This document shows, one piece after another, positions 47,471 through 57,933 of a stretch of 64,000 nucleotides of DNA. The notes under the pieces were generated by a model. The model had not been told where the DNA came from, searched no databases, and was given only the letters and a program-made list of their open reading frames with translations. Origin of the DNA: Mycolicibacterium lacusdiani (GTDB taxonomy: Bacteria; Actinomycetota; Actinomycetes; Mycobacteriales; Mycobacteriaceae); assembly GCF_021916785.1 (NCBI RefSeq), contig NZ_JAKCFC010000003.1, positions 62,001-126,000 on the forward strand, given 5' to 3'. The position numbers were made by a program, and so were the translations under genes. The first letter of the stretch is position 1, and every line of letters starts with the position of its first letter.

Positions 47471-48784
47471 TCATCCCCCGACGTTCGGCAATTCCTCGGC
47501 GGCGATCTCGCACGGCGTCTGCTCCGCGGCGAGCGCCTCCGGTTGGGCCGGCGGTGGTACCGGAGGCGTCGGCGGCGGCGGCGGCAGTACCTCCGCTGCG
47601 CGGTCCGGTGCGACGGGTGCCACGTCGGGCGAACTACCCTCGGCCGCAACGGTTTCGGCGGGACCCTCCGCCGGGGCGGCGGCTACGCCCTCGGCCGTCG
47701 GTTCGGTGACCGATGTGTCGTCAGCTGGCTCGTCTTCGTCAACGTCTTCGAGATGCTCGTCGTCGGCGTCTTCATCTTGGCGTTCGTCGTCCTCGTCCTT
47801 GGGTTCGAGATCCGGCGGCTCGAGACCCGGCGGTTCCAGGTCCGGCACCCCGGCACCCGATGCACCACCGCCGAACAGCCCGCCGATCATGTCCGCCAAC
47901 TGCTGACCCAGGCCACCCAGACCCGACGTCGCCGACCCGAGCGACGGCATCCCGCCACCGAGACCGCCCGCCGCGGGCAGTCCGGCGGGCGGCTCGACAG
48001 GTGCGGCGGGCACGGCAGCGGCGGGTGCCGTCGGTTCGACGAGAGGTGCGGCGGGCACGGAGGCAGCGGACATGGGCGGCGCCGCCGCCGGGGCGGCAGG
48101 CGTCGCTGCGCCGGCCGGGGCCGCGGGTGCGTCGAAGGTCGGAGCGGGACAGGCCTCGAGCCGGGCGATCGCGGCGTCGAACGCTGCGGTCACGTGATCG
48201 AACGACGCACGCAACCGCGACATCAGGTCCGAACCGATGTCGTCGGCCACGAACGGCTTCACCTGTGCGTCGACGAGTTCGCTCGCCGACACCACGTCAC
48301 CCGCACCGGTCTGCACGGTGCCCGCCGCATCCAGCCACTCGGCCCGCCGTCCCGCCACGCGGTCGTCGATGGCGAGCGCGGCGTCGACCTTGGCGTCGAC
48401 GGCGCCCGCCAGATCGTCGTGCAGGGTGGACGTCGCGATCGCAGCGGTACGCAGTGCGTCCCGAACCGAATCGGCCGCCGCGGCCTGCCCCAGCAGGAAG
48501 CCGTGGGCGGCGGCGCCCGCACTGCCCTGCCAGGCGCCCGCCAGCCGGGAGGTCAACTCCGCCTGCTGTCTGGCCGCCTCGTCAGCCGCCGTGGCCGCCG
48601 CACTCAGCGCATTGGAATCAGCCTGCAACGCAGCGAGTTCGAGCCCCTCCTCGGTGCCGTACCAGTCGGCTATGGTGTCGCTGGTCAGCCCCGAGAAGCC
48701 CAGACGGCAGCACGCCGTCACGTATTCGCCTGCGTTCGCAACGGCAGGAAACCCCTCGGCGAGGCGTGCGGTGACGTCGGCCAT
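47471..48784 (-). CDS. WxG-containing Ala/Pro-rich type VII secretion substrate-like protein (Rv3439c-like)
   Basis: The 437-residue protein has an N-terminal helical domain (about 1-215) with a W85-Q-G turn, reminiscent of WXG100/PPE-type helical hairpins, followed by an Ala/Pro-rich linker, a Gly-rich LGGGMPSLGS region, an acidic Glu/Asp stretch and a Pro-rich tail. It corresponds by order to Rv3439c. The ATG at 48784 is 2 bp after the partner's stop. The partner carries a YxxxD export signal, so the two may form a secreted heterodimer. There is no enzymatic motif. The bulk is low-complexity and probably extended. Confidence 0.8.
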   Translation of the reverse strand: MADVTARLAEGFPAVANAGEYVTACCRLGFSGLTSDTIADWYGTEEGLELAALQADSNALSAAATAADEAARQQAELTSRLAGAWQGSAGAAAHGFLLGQAAAADSVRDALRTAAIATSTLHDDLAGAVDAKVDAALAIDDRVAGRRAEWLDAAGTVQTGAGDVVSASELVDAQVKPFVADDIGSDLMSRLRASFDHVTAAFDAAIARLEACPAPTFDAPAAPAGAATPAAPAAAPPMSAASVPAAPLVEPTAPAAAVPAAPVEPPAGLPAAGGLGGGMPSLGSATSGLGGLGQQLADMIGGLFGGGASGAGVPDLEPPGLEPPDLEPKDEDDERQDEDADDEHLEDVDEDEPADDTSVTEPTAEGVAAAPAEGPAETVAAEGSSPDVAPVAPDRAAEVLPPPPPTPPVPPPAQPEALAAEQTPCEIAAEELPNVGG

Positions 48785-48786
48785 CG

Positions 48787-49089
48787 TCAGCCCAACCGCC
48801 GGGCGGCGTCAGCGTCCGCGGCGACGTAGCGGTCGGCCGAACTGCGCAGCGCGGCGGCGACGGCGGCAGTGGCCTCGGCCCATCGGCGCATCCCGTCGTC
48901 GATCCGGTCGACCGCGCCGCGCAGCGCGTCACCTCGCACGGCATGCGAGCGACCGGCGACGGCACCGTCGAACGTCAGCCGTGCCAGGTGGGTGCGGGCA
49001 TGCGCGACGGCGTCGGCGACGGCGTCGTAACCGCGGGCAGCGTCATGCAGCGTCGCGACGTCGACCCGTGCGGTATCGAGGTGTCCCAT
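48787..49089 (-). CDS. EspC/WXG100-like small protein with T7SS export motif (Rv3440c-like)
   Basis: The 100-residue all-helical protein has two predicted long helices joined near F40-D-G, and ends with Y88-V-A-A-D92, matching the YxxxD/E export signal of type VII substrates. This is the pattern of EspC-type and EsxB-type proteins. The downstream gene supplies a WxG partner. There is no ribosome site before the ATG at 49089; instead an ECF-type promoter (GGAAC-N17-CGTC, 49100-49125) lies so close that the mRNA is probably leaderless. The same promoter type precedes eccC4 and esxU. Confidence 0.82.
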   Translation of the reverse strand: MGHLDTARVDVATLHDAARGYDAVADAVAHARTHLARLTFDGAVAGRSHAVRGDALRGAVDRIDDGMRRWAEATAAVAAALRSSADRYVAADADAARRLG

Positions 49090-49099
49090 GTAGGAGTTC

Positions 49100-49125
49100 G
49101 ACGCCGCGGCGGGCCGTCTGGTTCC
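49100..49125 (-). promoter_or_regulatory. ECF (SigM-like) promoter of the T7SS-type pair
   Basis: On the minus strand: GGAAC (49125-49121), 17 bp, CGTC (49103-49100). Only 10 nt separate CGTC from the ATG at 49089, the same distance as at eccC4. Confidence 0.7.
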
Positions 49126-49133
49126 ATCGGAGA

Positions 49134-50465
49134 TCAGGTTTGTGAACTGACCGATTCGGCAACCCGGGCCGCCAGGATGCGCGCGGTGTCCTCGTCGGCG
49201 GCCTCGACCATCACGCGGACCACCTGTTCGGTTCCCGACGGGCGCAGCAGGATTCGGCCCGTGTCACCGAGTTCGGCCTCCGCTTCGGAGACCGCGGTGC
49301 GCACCGACGGGGCGTCGGCGACGGTGGTCTTGTCGTTCACCGCGACGTTGATCAGCACCTGCGGCATGGTGTGCATCGGCTCCGCGAGGGCAGCCAGCGT
49401 TGCGCCGGTCTGCGCCATCCGCGACATCAACCGCAGTCCGGTGACGATCCCGTCGCCGGTGGTGCCGTGCGCCGGGATCACCACGTGGCCGGACTGCTCG
49501 CCACCGAGCGCGTAACCGCCTGCCCGAAGCTCCTCGAGTACGTAGCGGTCGCCGACGCCGGTGATGCGGACGTCGATGCCGGCCTCCCGCATCGCGACGT
49601 GCAGGCCGAGATTGCTCATCACCGTGGCGACCAGGGTGTTGCCGGTCAGTTCGCCCGCGTCGCGCATGGCCAACGCGAGGATGACCATGATGGCGTCACC
49701 ATCGACGACGTTCCCGGCGGCGTCGACCGCCAGACATCGGTCGGCATCGCCGTCGTGGGCGAGGCCGAGGTCGGCACCGTGGGTCACGACGGCCTCCTGC
49801 AGGACTTCCATGTGCGTGGAGCCGCATCCGTCGTTGATGTTGAGGCCGTTGGGTTCGGCGTTGATCGCGATGACGTGTGCACCGGCGGCGCGGTACGCGC
49901 TCGGCGCGGTCGTGGACGCGGCGCCGTGCGCGCAGTCGACGACGACGGTGAGACCGTCGGCGCGGACGGTGACGGCCTCTGCGGCATGCCGCAGGTACCG
50001 GTCCAGCGCGTCCTGGGCGTCGAGTACGCGGCCGATGCCTGCCCCGACGGGACGGGTCCCCGGACCGCTGCGCACCAGGTCCTCGATGCGGTCCTCGGTG
50101 GCGTCGTCGAGCTTGTGCCCGCCGCGACCGAAGATCTTGATGCCGTTGTCGGGCATCGGGTTGTGCGACGCCGAGATCATCACGCCGAACTCCGCGTCGT
50201 AGGCGTGGGTCAGGAAGGCGATCGCCGGTGTGGGCAGCACGCCGACGCGCAGCGCGTCGACCCCCTCGCTGGTGATGCCGGCGATGACCGCGGCCTCGAG
50301 CATCTCACCGCTGGCACGGGGGTCCCGCCCCACCACGGCGAGGCGGCGGGCCCGGCCGGAGGCTCGCTGCCGGGCGGCCGCAGAGCCCAGGGCCAGCGCC
50401 AGCTCTGCGGTCAGGTCGCGATTGGCGACGCCACGAACGCCGTCGGTGCCGAACAGTCGAGCCAT
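49134..50465 (-). CDS. glmM: Phosphoglucosamine mutase
   Basis: The 443-residue enzyme interconverts glucosamine-6- and glucosamine-1-phosphate. The phosphoserine loop is [12 protein letters not shown] with S100, the metal loop is DGDADR, and [15 protein letters not shown] forms the phosphate-binding site near the C-terminus. The name mrsA is also used. The ATG at 50465 starts [12 protein letters not shown]. It follows rpsI, separated by a strong terminator, and completes the GlmS-GlmM part of UDP-GlcNAc synthesis in the window. Confidence 0.97.
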   Translation of the reverse strand: MARLFGTDGVRGVANRDLTAELALALGSAAARQRASGRARRLAVVGRDPRASGEMLEAAVIAGITSEGVDALRVGVLPTPAIAFLTHAYDAEFGVMISASHNPMPDNGIKIFGRGGHKLDDATEDRIEDLVRSGPGTRPVGAGIGRVLDAQDALDRYLRHAAEAVTVRADGLTVVVDCAHGAASTTAPSAYRAAGAHVIAINAEPNGLNINDGCGSTHMEVLQEAVVTHGADLGLAHDGDADRCLAVDAAGNVVDGDAIMVILALAMRDAGELTGNTLVATVMSNLGLHVAMREAGIDVRITGVGDRYVLEELRAGGYALGGEQSGHVVIPAHGTTGDGIVTGLRLMSRMAQTGATLAALAEPMHTMPQVLINVAVNDKTTVADAPSVRTAVSEAEAELGDTGRILLRPSGTEQVVRVMVEAADEDTARILAARVAESVSSQT

Positions 50466-50532
50466 GGATCAATCCGCTCCTCGCGTACGCATGAAGGCAA
50501 ACCGTCTGCGGGATCTCGTCCCAAAATGCCGA

Positions 50533-50569
50533 AAGCGTGCGCGTCGAGTGAAACACGACGCGCACGCTT
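50533..50569 (-). terminator. Terminator of the rplM-rpsI operon
   Basis: Perfect 14-bp arms AAGCGTGCGCGTCG / CGACGCGCACGCTT with a 9-nt loop lie 21 bp past the rpsI stop (minus strand). Confidence 0.85.
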
Positions 50570-50590
50570 GCGGTCACAGCGAAACGAAGA

Positions 50591-51108
<518 letters not shown>

Positions 51109-51112
<4 letters not shown>

Positions 51113-51552
51113 TGGGCCACCTGCTTGATCTCGAACGTAATCGGCTGCTGGGCGGAGTGCGGGTGGGTCGGACCCGCGTACACCTTGAGCTTCTTCTGCA
51201 CCTGGCGGCTCAGCTTGTTGTGCGGGAGCATGCCGACGATCGCGTTCTCGACCACGCGAGTCGGGTGCTTGATCAGCAGCTCGCCGATGGTGCGCCTGCG
51301 CAGGCCACCGGGGTAACCCGAGTGGCGGTAGGCGAACTTCTTGGTGAGCTTGTCGCCACCAATGGCGACCTTCTCGGCGTTGATGATGATGACGAAGTCG
51401 CCACCATCGACATTCGGCGCGAACGTCGGCTTGTGCTTGCCGCGGAGCAGCTTGGCTGCTTCGACGGCGAGCCGGCCGAGCACGACGTCCGTGGCGTCGA
51501 TGACGTACCACGAACGCGTGGTGTCACCTGCCTTCGGCGTGTACGTAGGCAC
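51109..51552 (-). CDS. rplM: Large ribosomal subunit protein uL13
   Basis: The 147-residue protein has the L13 core [27 protein letters not shown] and [11 protein letters not shown]. Length equals that of M. tuberculosis L13. The GTG at 51552 has GAAGG 7 nt upstream. It is the first gene of the rplM-rpsI operon; the 157 bp upstream carries its promoter, and the eutC gene ends at 51710. Confidence 0.97.
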
Positions 51553-51709
51553 AGCGCTACCTTCTCTTCTCTCGGGTTGATCCCCGGTTCTAGCCGGGAG
51601 CCGGTCTGCGACGTGTGCGCTGAAATGCCTTGGCGACCGACGGAGACCCAAGGTTCCGGCAAGCCTGCACACGCCAACGAGGCAGCTTACCCGGGCCCAT
51701 CAGCGCAGG

Positions 51710-52537
51710 TCAAAACGCGCTATCGAGCCCTCGTTCGGAACCCGCCGTGGTGGTCGGCGAGACCACCGCTTGAGGCGGAGGGTGGCCCCCATCGATCGCT
51801 GCTCCACGCGACGTGTCCTTCAGTGCGACGCCGGAACGCCCCAGTTCGATCGCCCCGGCGACCAGGCTCGCGGCGATCCGCGCGGCCTCGTCGTAGCCCA
51901 ATCCCCCCGGCGGGTGGATGTTGGAGACGCAGTTGCGGTCGGCGTCGGGTCGCCCGACCCGTGGGAGATGGGTGAGGTAGATGCCGAGGCTGTCTGCGAC
52001 GGAGAGACCGGGCCGCTCGCCGATGATCACCAGGACGGTCCGGTAACCGGCCGCGGCGGCGATGTGGTCACCGAGGCCGACGCGGGCCTGCGTCGCGATC
52101 ACCGGAGGCGCCAGCGTGTGCCGGTCCCCCAGCCGGGCGACGAGCGCGGCCAGCAGCGCGGCGCCGTGCGTCCGCAGCGCGGTGGGTGACAGCCCGTCGG
52201 CGAGGACGAAGCCGATGTCAGCGCCGACGTGCGGCACCTCCGCGTCCTCGGCCGGGAGCCGGCCCAGGTCGGGCCTGCGCAGGTATTCCTCGCGTGACGT
52301 CGCCCTACTGGTCACCAGCACCGGGTCGCCGATGCCGATCTCGCGGACCTCGGCGGCCAGACCCTCCACGTCGAGCGGCACGTGCACGGCGTCGCGCGCC
52401 GCGGCGTGGGCCGCCGCCAACGCGAGCACCTCGGAGCTGGGCAGCGCGTTTCCCGCGCGACCCAACCCGATCCTGGCCTGCGTGGTCTTGCGCAGCTCGT
52501 CCCAGAACTCTTGGACGGCGGGCAGTTCGGCGGTCAC
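51710..52537 (-). CDS. eutC: Ethanolamine ammonia-lyase small subunit
   Basis: The 275-residue subunit helps bind adenosylcobalamin. The core motifs are TTQARIGLGRAGNALPS, VLVIIGERPGLSVADSLGIYLTH and NCVSNIHPPGGLGYDEAA, all typical of EutC. The C-terminus is extended by about 25 residues. The GTG at 52537 overlaps the eutB stop (GTGA). No EutA reactivase, permease or microcompartment shell gene is in the window, so the lyase acts freely in the cytosol, as in other actinobacteria. Confidence 0.95.
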   Translation of the reverse strand: MTAELPAVQEFWDELRKTTQARIGLGRAGNALPSSEVLALAAAHAAARDAVHVPLDVEGLAAEVREIGIGDPVLVTSRATSREEYLRRPDLGRLPAEDAEVPHVGADIGFVLADGLSPTALRTHGAALLAALVARLGDRHTLAPPVIATQARVGLGDHIAAAAGYRTVLVIIGERPGLSVADSLGIYLTHLPRVGRPDADRNCVSNIHPPGGLGYDEAARIAASLVAGAIELGRSGVALKDTSRGAAIDGGHPPPQAVVSPTTTAGSERGLDSAF

Positions 52538-53946
52538 CGGTGTGCCGCCGTCAGCGAGCGCAGCGGTGACCTGTTGGCGTCGAACGGCGTCAGCCGACCC
52601 GCGTCGTCGACCATCCCGACGGTGCGCAGCCACGCGTCGAACTCGGGCGCCGGCCGCAATCCGAGCGTGCGGCGCGCCACGAGCACGTCGTGAAACGACA
52701 GGCTCTGGTAGCCGAGCATGACGTCGTCGGCGCCGGGCACCGTGATGACGAACGCGACGCCCGCGGCACCGAGCAGCGTCAGCAGGGTGTCCATGTCGTT
52801 CTGGTCGGCCTCGGCGTGGTTGGTGTAGCAGACGTCGACGCCCATCGGCAGGCCGAGCAGTTTGCCGCAGAAGTGGTCCTCGAGACCGGCGCGGATGATC
52901 TGCCTGCCGTCGTAGAGGTACTCCGGACCGATGAACCCGACCACCGTGTTGACCAGCAGCGGTCGCAGTTCCCTGGCCACCGCGTAGGCGCGGGTCTCCA
53001 GCGTCTGCTGATCCACGGGCTTGCCGCCGGCGCCCAGGTGGGTACCGGAACTGAGCGCCGAGCCCTGGCCGGTCTCGAGGTACATGACGTTGTCGCCCAC
53101 GGTGCCGCGCTGCAGTGAGCGGGCCGCGGCGTCGCCCTCCCGCAGCAGCGCCATGTCGACGCCGAAGGCCGAGTTCGCGCCCTGTGTGCCTGCGATCGAC
53201 TGGAAGACGAGGTCGACGGGCACGCCGTCCTCGATGAGCCCGATGGTGGTCGTGATGTGGGACAGCACGCAGGACTGCGCGGGGATGTCGTAGCGCGCCC
53301 GGATCGAGTCGAGCAGGTGCAGCAGATCGGCCGTCGCGTGCGGTGAGTCGGTGGCGGGGTTGATGCCGATGACGGCGTCGCCACAGCCGAGCAGCAACCC
53401 GTCGAGGACGGCGGCCGCGATACCGCGGGGGTCGTCGGTGGGGTGGTTGGGCTGCAGTCGGGTGGCCAGCGTGCCCGGGATGCCGACCGTGGTGCGGAAC
53501 GCCGCGGATACGTGCGTGGCCGCAGCGACGGCGATCAGGTCCTGATTGCGCATGATCTTCGAGACGGCAGCCGCCATCTCCGGCGTCACGCCGCGCGAGA
53601 TCGCGGCGACGCGGGCCGCGCCGTCGTCGCGGGAGGCGGCGTCCATCAGCCAGTCCCGGAGCCCGCCCACAGTGAGCGAGCGGATCGGCGCGAACGCCTC
53701 CTGATCGTGGCCGTCGATGATTAGCCGAGTGACCTCGTCGGTCTCGTATGGCACCACGACGTCGGAGAGGAACGTGGTCAGCGGGAGATCCGCGAGAACC
53801 CACGCCGCAGCGGCTCTTTCGGCGTCGTGTTCGGCCGCGCAGCCGGCGAGCTGGTCGCCGGAGCGCAGCGGGGTGGCCTTGGCCATCAGCTCGACGAGGC
53901 CGTCGAACTCGTAGGTGACGCCCGCGAGGTGTTGGCGGAACCTCAT
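52534..53946 (-). CDS. eutB: Ethanolamine ammonia-lyase large subunit
   Basis: The 470-residue TIM-barrel subunit converts ethanolamine to acetaldehyde and ammonia with B12. It begins MRFRQHLAGVTYEFDGLVEL and has PNHPTDDP, GCGDAVIGINPATDS, FQSIAGTQGANSAFGVD and CYTNHAEADQNDMD, all conserved EutB segments. I use the ATG at 53946; one at 53973 is possible. A strong terminator separates it from the aldehyde dehydrogenase upstream, so eutBC probably has its own promoter in 53947-54044, an AT-rich stretch. Confidence 0.96.
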   Translation of the reverse strand: MRFRQHLAGVTYEFDGLVELMAKATPLRSGDQLAGCAAEHDAERAAAAWVLADLPLTTFLSDVVVPYETDEVTRLIIDGHDQEAFAPIRSLTVGGLRDWLMDAASRDDGAARVAAISRGVTPEMAAAVSKIMRNQDLIAVAAATHVSAAFRTTVGIPGTLATRLQPNHPTDDPRGIAAAVLDGLLLGCGDAVIGINPATDSPHATADLLHLLDSIRARYDIPAQSCVLSHITTTIGLIEDGVPVDLVFQSIAGTQGANSAFGVDMALLREGDAAARSLQRGTVGDNVMYLETGQGSALSSGTHLGAGGKPVDQQTLETRAYAVARELRPLLVNTVVGFIGPEYLYDGRQIIRAGLEDHFCGKLLGLPMGVDVCYTNHAEADQNDMDTLLTLLGAAGVAFVITVPGADDVMLGYQSLSFHDVLVARRTLGLRPAPEFDAWLRTVGMVDDAGRLTPFDANRSPLRSLTAAHR

Positions 53947-54044
53947 CCGCTTACCGCCATCGAGACTCCTCATTCGCGGTTCGTGCCCGGATTTTTAAAG
54001 GTATTTTATTGAACCATTGAATTTGGCCGGGCGCTCACCGGAAT

Positions 54045-54083
54045 GACGATGCCCCGGCGCGAGCGTCGCGCCGGGGCATCGTC
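54045..54083 (-). terminator. Terminator of the aldehyde dehydrogenase gene
   Basis: An 18-bp perfect stem with a 3-nt loop: arm GACGATGCCCCGGCGCGA and its complement. On the minus strand the T-containing GAATGG/AATTT region follows within about 20 nt. Confidence 0.9.
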
Positions 54084-54107
54084 GTGCTGCGGCTTGGAAG
54101 CCGTGGG

Positions 54108-55631
<1,524 letters not shown>

Positions 55632-55772
55632 GTCTTCTCCTGCGTTGATGAAAGTGGCTCTCGTCGTCGCGTGGGCGACCTGCGCCCACGGCGAGGCGGA
55701 GTGTGTCCTCCGTCACTCACGGTACGGAATCGACCGTTGCAGCACGGTTGCATCGGACGAAACGTGCGGTCG

Positions 55773-57056
55773 TCAGCCGATGTCGAGGTCGAGGCCCGCC
55801 AGATGTCCGCGGGCCGTCGCCCGCTCCGAGGAATCGGGGGCGCTGTCGTGCAGGATGCGCCAGCCGTCGCGGTCGTCGCGGCCCTCGGGCAAGTCCAGCC
55901 AGCGGCGCAGGAGCGCGAGGCTGCCCGTCGCGAGCACCGCCGCGCGCAGGCTCGTCGACAGTTCGGTGCGCAGCCGGGCGATGGCAGGCGCGACGGAGTG
56001 CGGGAGCAGCTCGCCGGGGTAGGCGTTCATCGCGGCCGCCACGTCCCCGCGGCGCAACGCGTCGAGCACGTCGGCGGCGTCGGAGTCGACCGGGGCGAGC
56101 AGGCGGTAGGGGCGCGAGGCCACGCAGTCGGCACCGATGACGCGGCGCAGTCGTGAGACCTCGGCCCGGATGGTCACGGCGTCGAGGTCGTTGTCGTTCA
56201 ACATCATTGCGAGCCGGTCGGCGCTGACGCCTTCGGGATGGCGGCTCAGCAGCACCAGGATGTCGGCGTGCCTGCCCGTGAGAGTCGTCGGGTGCGAGCG
56301 GCCGTCGGCGACGGTCACGGTCCACCGCGGGCGGTCCGCGCCGAGCACGGTGAGCCGCGGCCGGGTGGTGGGCGGCGCGATCTGACGGGTCAGCGCGAGC
56401 AGGGCGAGGTGGTTCTCGACGGCGACGGCGGTCGCGCGGACCAGCGCCAGGGTCTGCGCCGTGGCGACCTCCGCGCCTCCGGTGAGGTCGATGGCGCCGA
56501 GCAGCAGGCCGGTGACCGGGTCGTGCACGGGCACCGCGGTACAGCTCCACGGTTGCACGATGCGCGAGAAGTGTTCGGAGCCATGGATTTGCAGCTCGCG
56601 ATCAAGGGCCAGCGCGGTGCCCGGCGCATTGGTACCCGCCCGTCGCTCGCTCCAGTCGGCGCCGGCGGCGAAGTTCATCGCCTCGGCCCGTCGCAACGCT
56701 TGCGGATCACCCTCGACCCACAGCAGGGTTCCGTCGGCGGCGGTCACCGCGACGACGACGCCCGCCTCGGAGGCGTCGCGGACGAGCAGCCTGCGGATCA
56801 CCGGCAGGGCCGGTGCCAGCGGGTGGCTGGCGCGCAGCTCGTCGAGTGTGCGGGTGGCCGGTTGTTCGGCGCCGCCGCGATCGGGGTCGACGCCGGTGGC
56901 CAGGCTGCGCTGCCAGCTCTCGGCGACGACCCTGCGCACGGGCACGGTGTCGAGGTGGCTGGCGTCGATCTGCCCGGCGACGAAGAGATCGTGTACTGCG
57001 CGCACGGCCAATCGCGACGACGGGTCATCTCCCCGGCGGGCTGCCTGGTCGGCCAC
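55773..57056 (-). CDS. GAF-domain transcriptional regulator (AcoR/AdhR-like, with winged-helix C-terminus)
   Basis: The 427-residue protein has an N-terminal ligand-sensing GAF domain (about 70-220; VTAADGTLLWVEGD and AVPVHDPVTGLLLGAIDLTGG are characteristic) and a C-terminal winged-helix with LTGRHADILVLLSRHPEG and IRAEVSRLRRVIG, followed by helices. The sigma-54 AAA+ domain of true AcoR is absent. The start is uncertain: GTG at 57056 has AGGAG about 10 nt upstream, while GTG at 57065 would sit too close to it. The same-strand position upstream of the aldehyde dehydrogenase and eutBC suggests it senses an aldehyde, alcohol or ethanolamine. Confidence 0.85.
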   Translation of the reverse strand: MADQAARRGDDPSSRLAVRAVHDLFVAGQIDASHLDTVPVRRVVAESWQRSLATGVDPDRGGAEQPATRTLDELRASHPLAPALPVIRRLLVRDASEAGVVVAVTAADGTLLWVEGDPQALRRAEAMNFAAGADWSERRAGTNAPGTALALDRELQIHGSEHFSRIVQPWSCTAVPVHDPVTGLLLGAIDLTGGAEVATAQTLALVRATAVAVENHLALLALTRQIAPPTTRPRLTVLGADRPRWTVTVADGRSHPTTLTGRHADILVLLSRHPEGVSADRLAMMLNDNDLDAVTIRAEVSRLRRVIGADCVASRPYRLLAPVDSDAADVLDALRRGDVAAAMNAYPGELLPHSVAPAIARLRTELSTSLRAAVLATGSLALLRRWLDLPEGRDDRDGWRILHDSAPDSSERATARGHLAGLDLDIG

Positions 57057-57133
57057 GGCGATCACGCTCCTGGCGCGTGCCCGTTTTCGCTGGTGACACG
57101 CGTGCTGCCAGCGTAACGCAGCCGCAGCCCGCA

Positions 57134-57176
57134 CTGGGCGGCTCCGAAGGTCCTCTCCACCTCCGAAACCGCCCAG
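57134..57176 (-). terminator. Imperfect terminator downstream of esxT
   Basis: CTGGGCGG pairs with CCGCCCAG (57134-57141 with 57169-57176), and most of the next ten bases pair if G-U is allowed. It lies 18 bp after the esxT stop. Confidence 0.6.
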
Positions 57177-57193
57177 GGGTTTGCGGGCCGGGG

Positions 57194-57490
57194 CTAGGCG
57201 CCCCAGGCCGTGGCTGCGCGGCGGTCGGTGGCCGCGACGTCGTCGGCGCCGTCTCGAACGGCGTTGCCCAGGCGGAACAGGATGTCGTTGAGTGCTGCCG
57301 CCGACTGGTCCCACCTCGCCTGTTCGATGCGGTAGGCCTCGGCCGCCTCGCGGGTCCACACGGCGGTCAGTGGGGCGATCTGGGCGCGCAGGTCGTCCAG
57401 CGCAGCGTTGAACCGGGCCGACGTGGCGTGGATCTGCTGTCGGACGGTGTGCTCGATCTGGCTGAAGTCATATGACAGAACCGGGTCCAC
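57194..57490 (-). CDS. esxT: ESX-4 WXG100-family protein EsxT
   Basis: The 98-residue helical-hairpin protein matches EsxT (Rv3444c): DPVLSYDFSQIEHTVRQ at the start and LGNAVRDGADDVAATDRRA near the end. At the turn it has W-T-R where canonical members have W-x-G, as in M. tuberculosis EsxT. The GTG at 57490 follows GGAG by 5 nt. It lies 28 bp after esxU, and the two are expected to form the secreted or core ESX-4 heterodimer. Confidence 0.93.
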   Translation of the reverse strand: MDPVLSYDFSQIEHTVRQQIHATSARFNAALDDLRAQIAPLTAVWTREAAEAYRIEQARWDQSAAALNDILFRLGNAVRDGADDVAATDRRAATAWGA

Positions 57491-57518
57491 GGGTGCTCCA
57501 TTCTGGTCAGGTTGGGTG

Positions 57519-57842
57519 TCACAGGGACGCGGTCGCGGCCGCGATGCCGTCGGCGTGGGTGTCGGCGGCTTCGCGCAGCGTTCGTTCGTTGAGCCGCATG
57601 GTCTCCGCGATGCGGGCGAGCGCGGTCTGCAGGGTCGCGGACTCGGCGTGCCAGCGCTCGACCACGCCGGCGAACCGGGTGGCCGCCGCTCCACCCCACA
57701 CCGATGCCGGGACGCTCGTCATCTGGCCGATGAACGACCCGAGCATGGCCCGCACCTCGTCGTTGCGTGCGTCGATGCGGCTGGCGACGGCGACCATCAG
57801 GTCGAGGTCGGTGGCCAGCGCGCCGCCGGTGGGGTTGGTCAT
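57519..57842 (-). CDS. esxU: ESX-4 WXG100-family protein EsxU
   Basis: The 107-residue helical hairpin has the canonical turn W-G-G (SVWGGAAATRF) and two long amphipathic helices. It corresponds to EsxU (Rv3445c). AAGGGA precedes the ATG at 57842. A separate ECF-type promoter lies at 57890-57915, so esxU-esxT can be transcribed independently of eccC4. It pairs with EsxT. Confidence 0.94.
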   Translation of the reverse strand: MTNPTGGALATDLDLMVAVASRIDARNDEVRAMLGSFIGQMTSVPASVWGGAAATRFAGVVERWHAESATLQTALARIAETMRLNERTLREAADTHADGIAAATASL

Positions 57843-57889
57843 GATGTTCCCTTCGTTTCGGTCTTGGAAGTTGGGACCTCGAGAGTTAA

Positions 57890-57915
57890 GACGCGGTAGC
57901 CTGACGATCGGTTCC
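57890..57915 (-). promoter_or_regulatory. ECF (SigM-like) promoter of esxU-esxT
   Basis: On the minus strand: GGAAC (57915-57911), 17 bp, CGTC (57893-57890). It shares ATGGAACCGA and CGCGTCTTA with the eccC4 promoter at the same spacing. The leader to the esxU ATG is about 40 nt and includes a ribosome site. Confidence 0.8.
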
Positions 57916-57933
57916 ATTGTCTGCGTGCGAATC

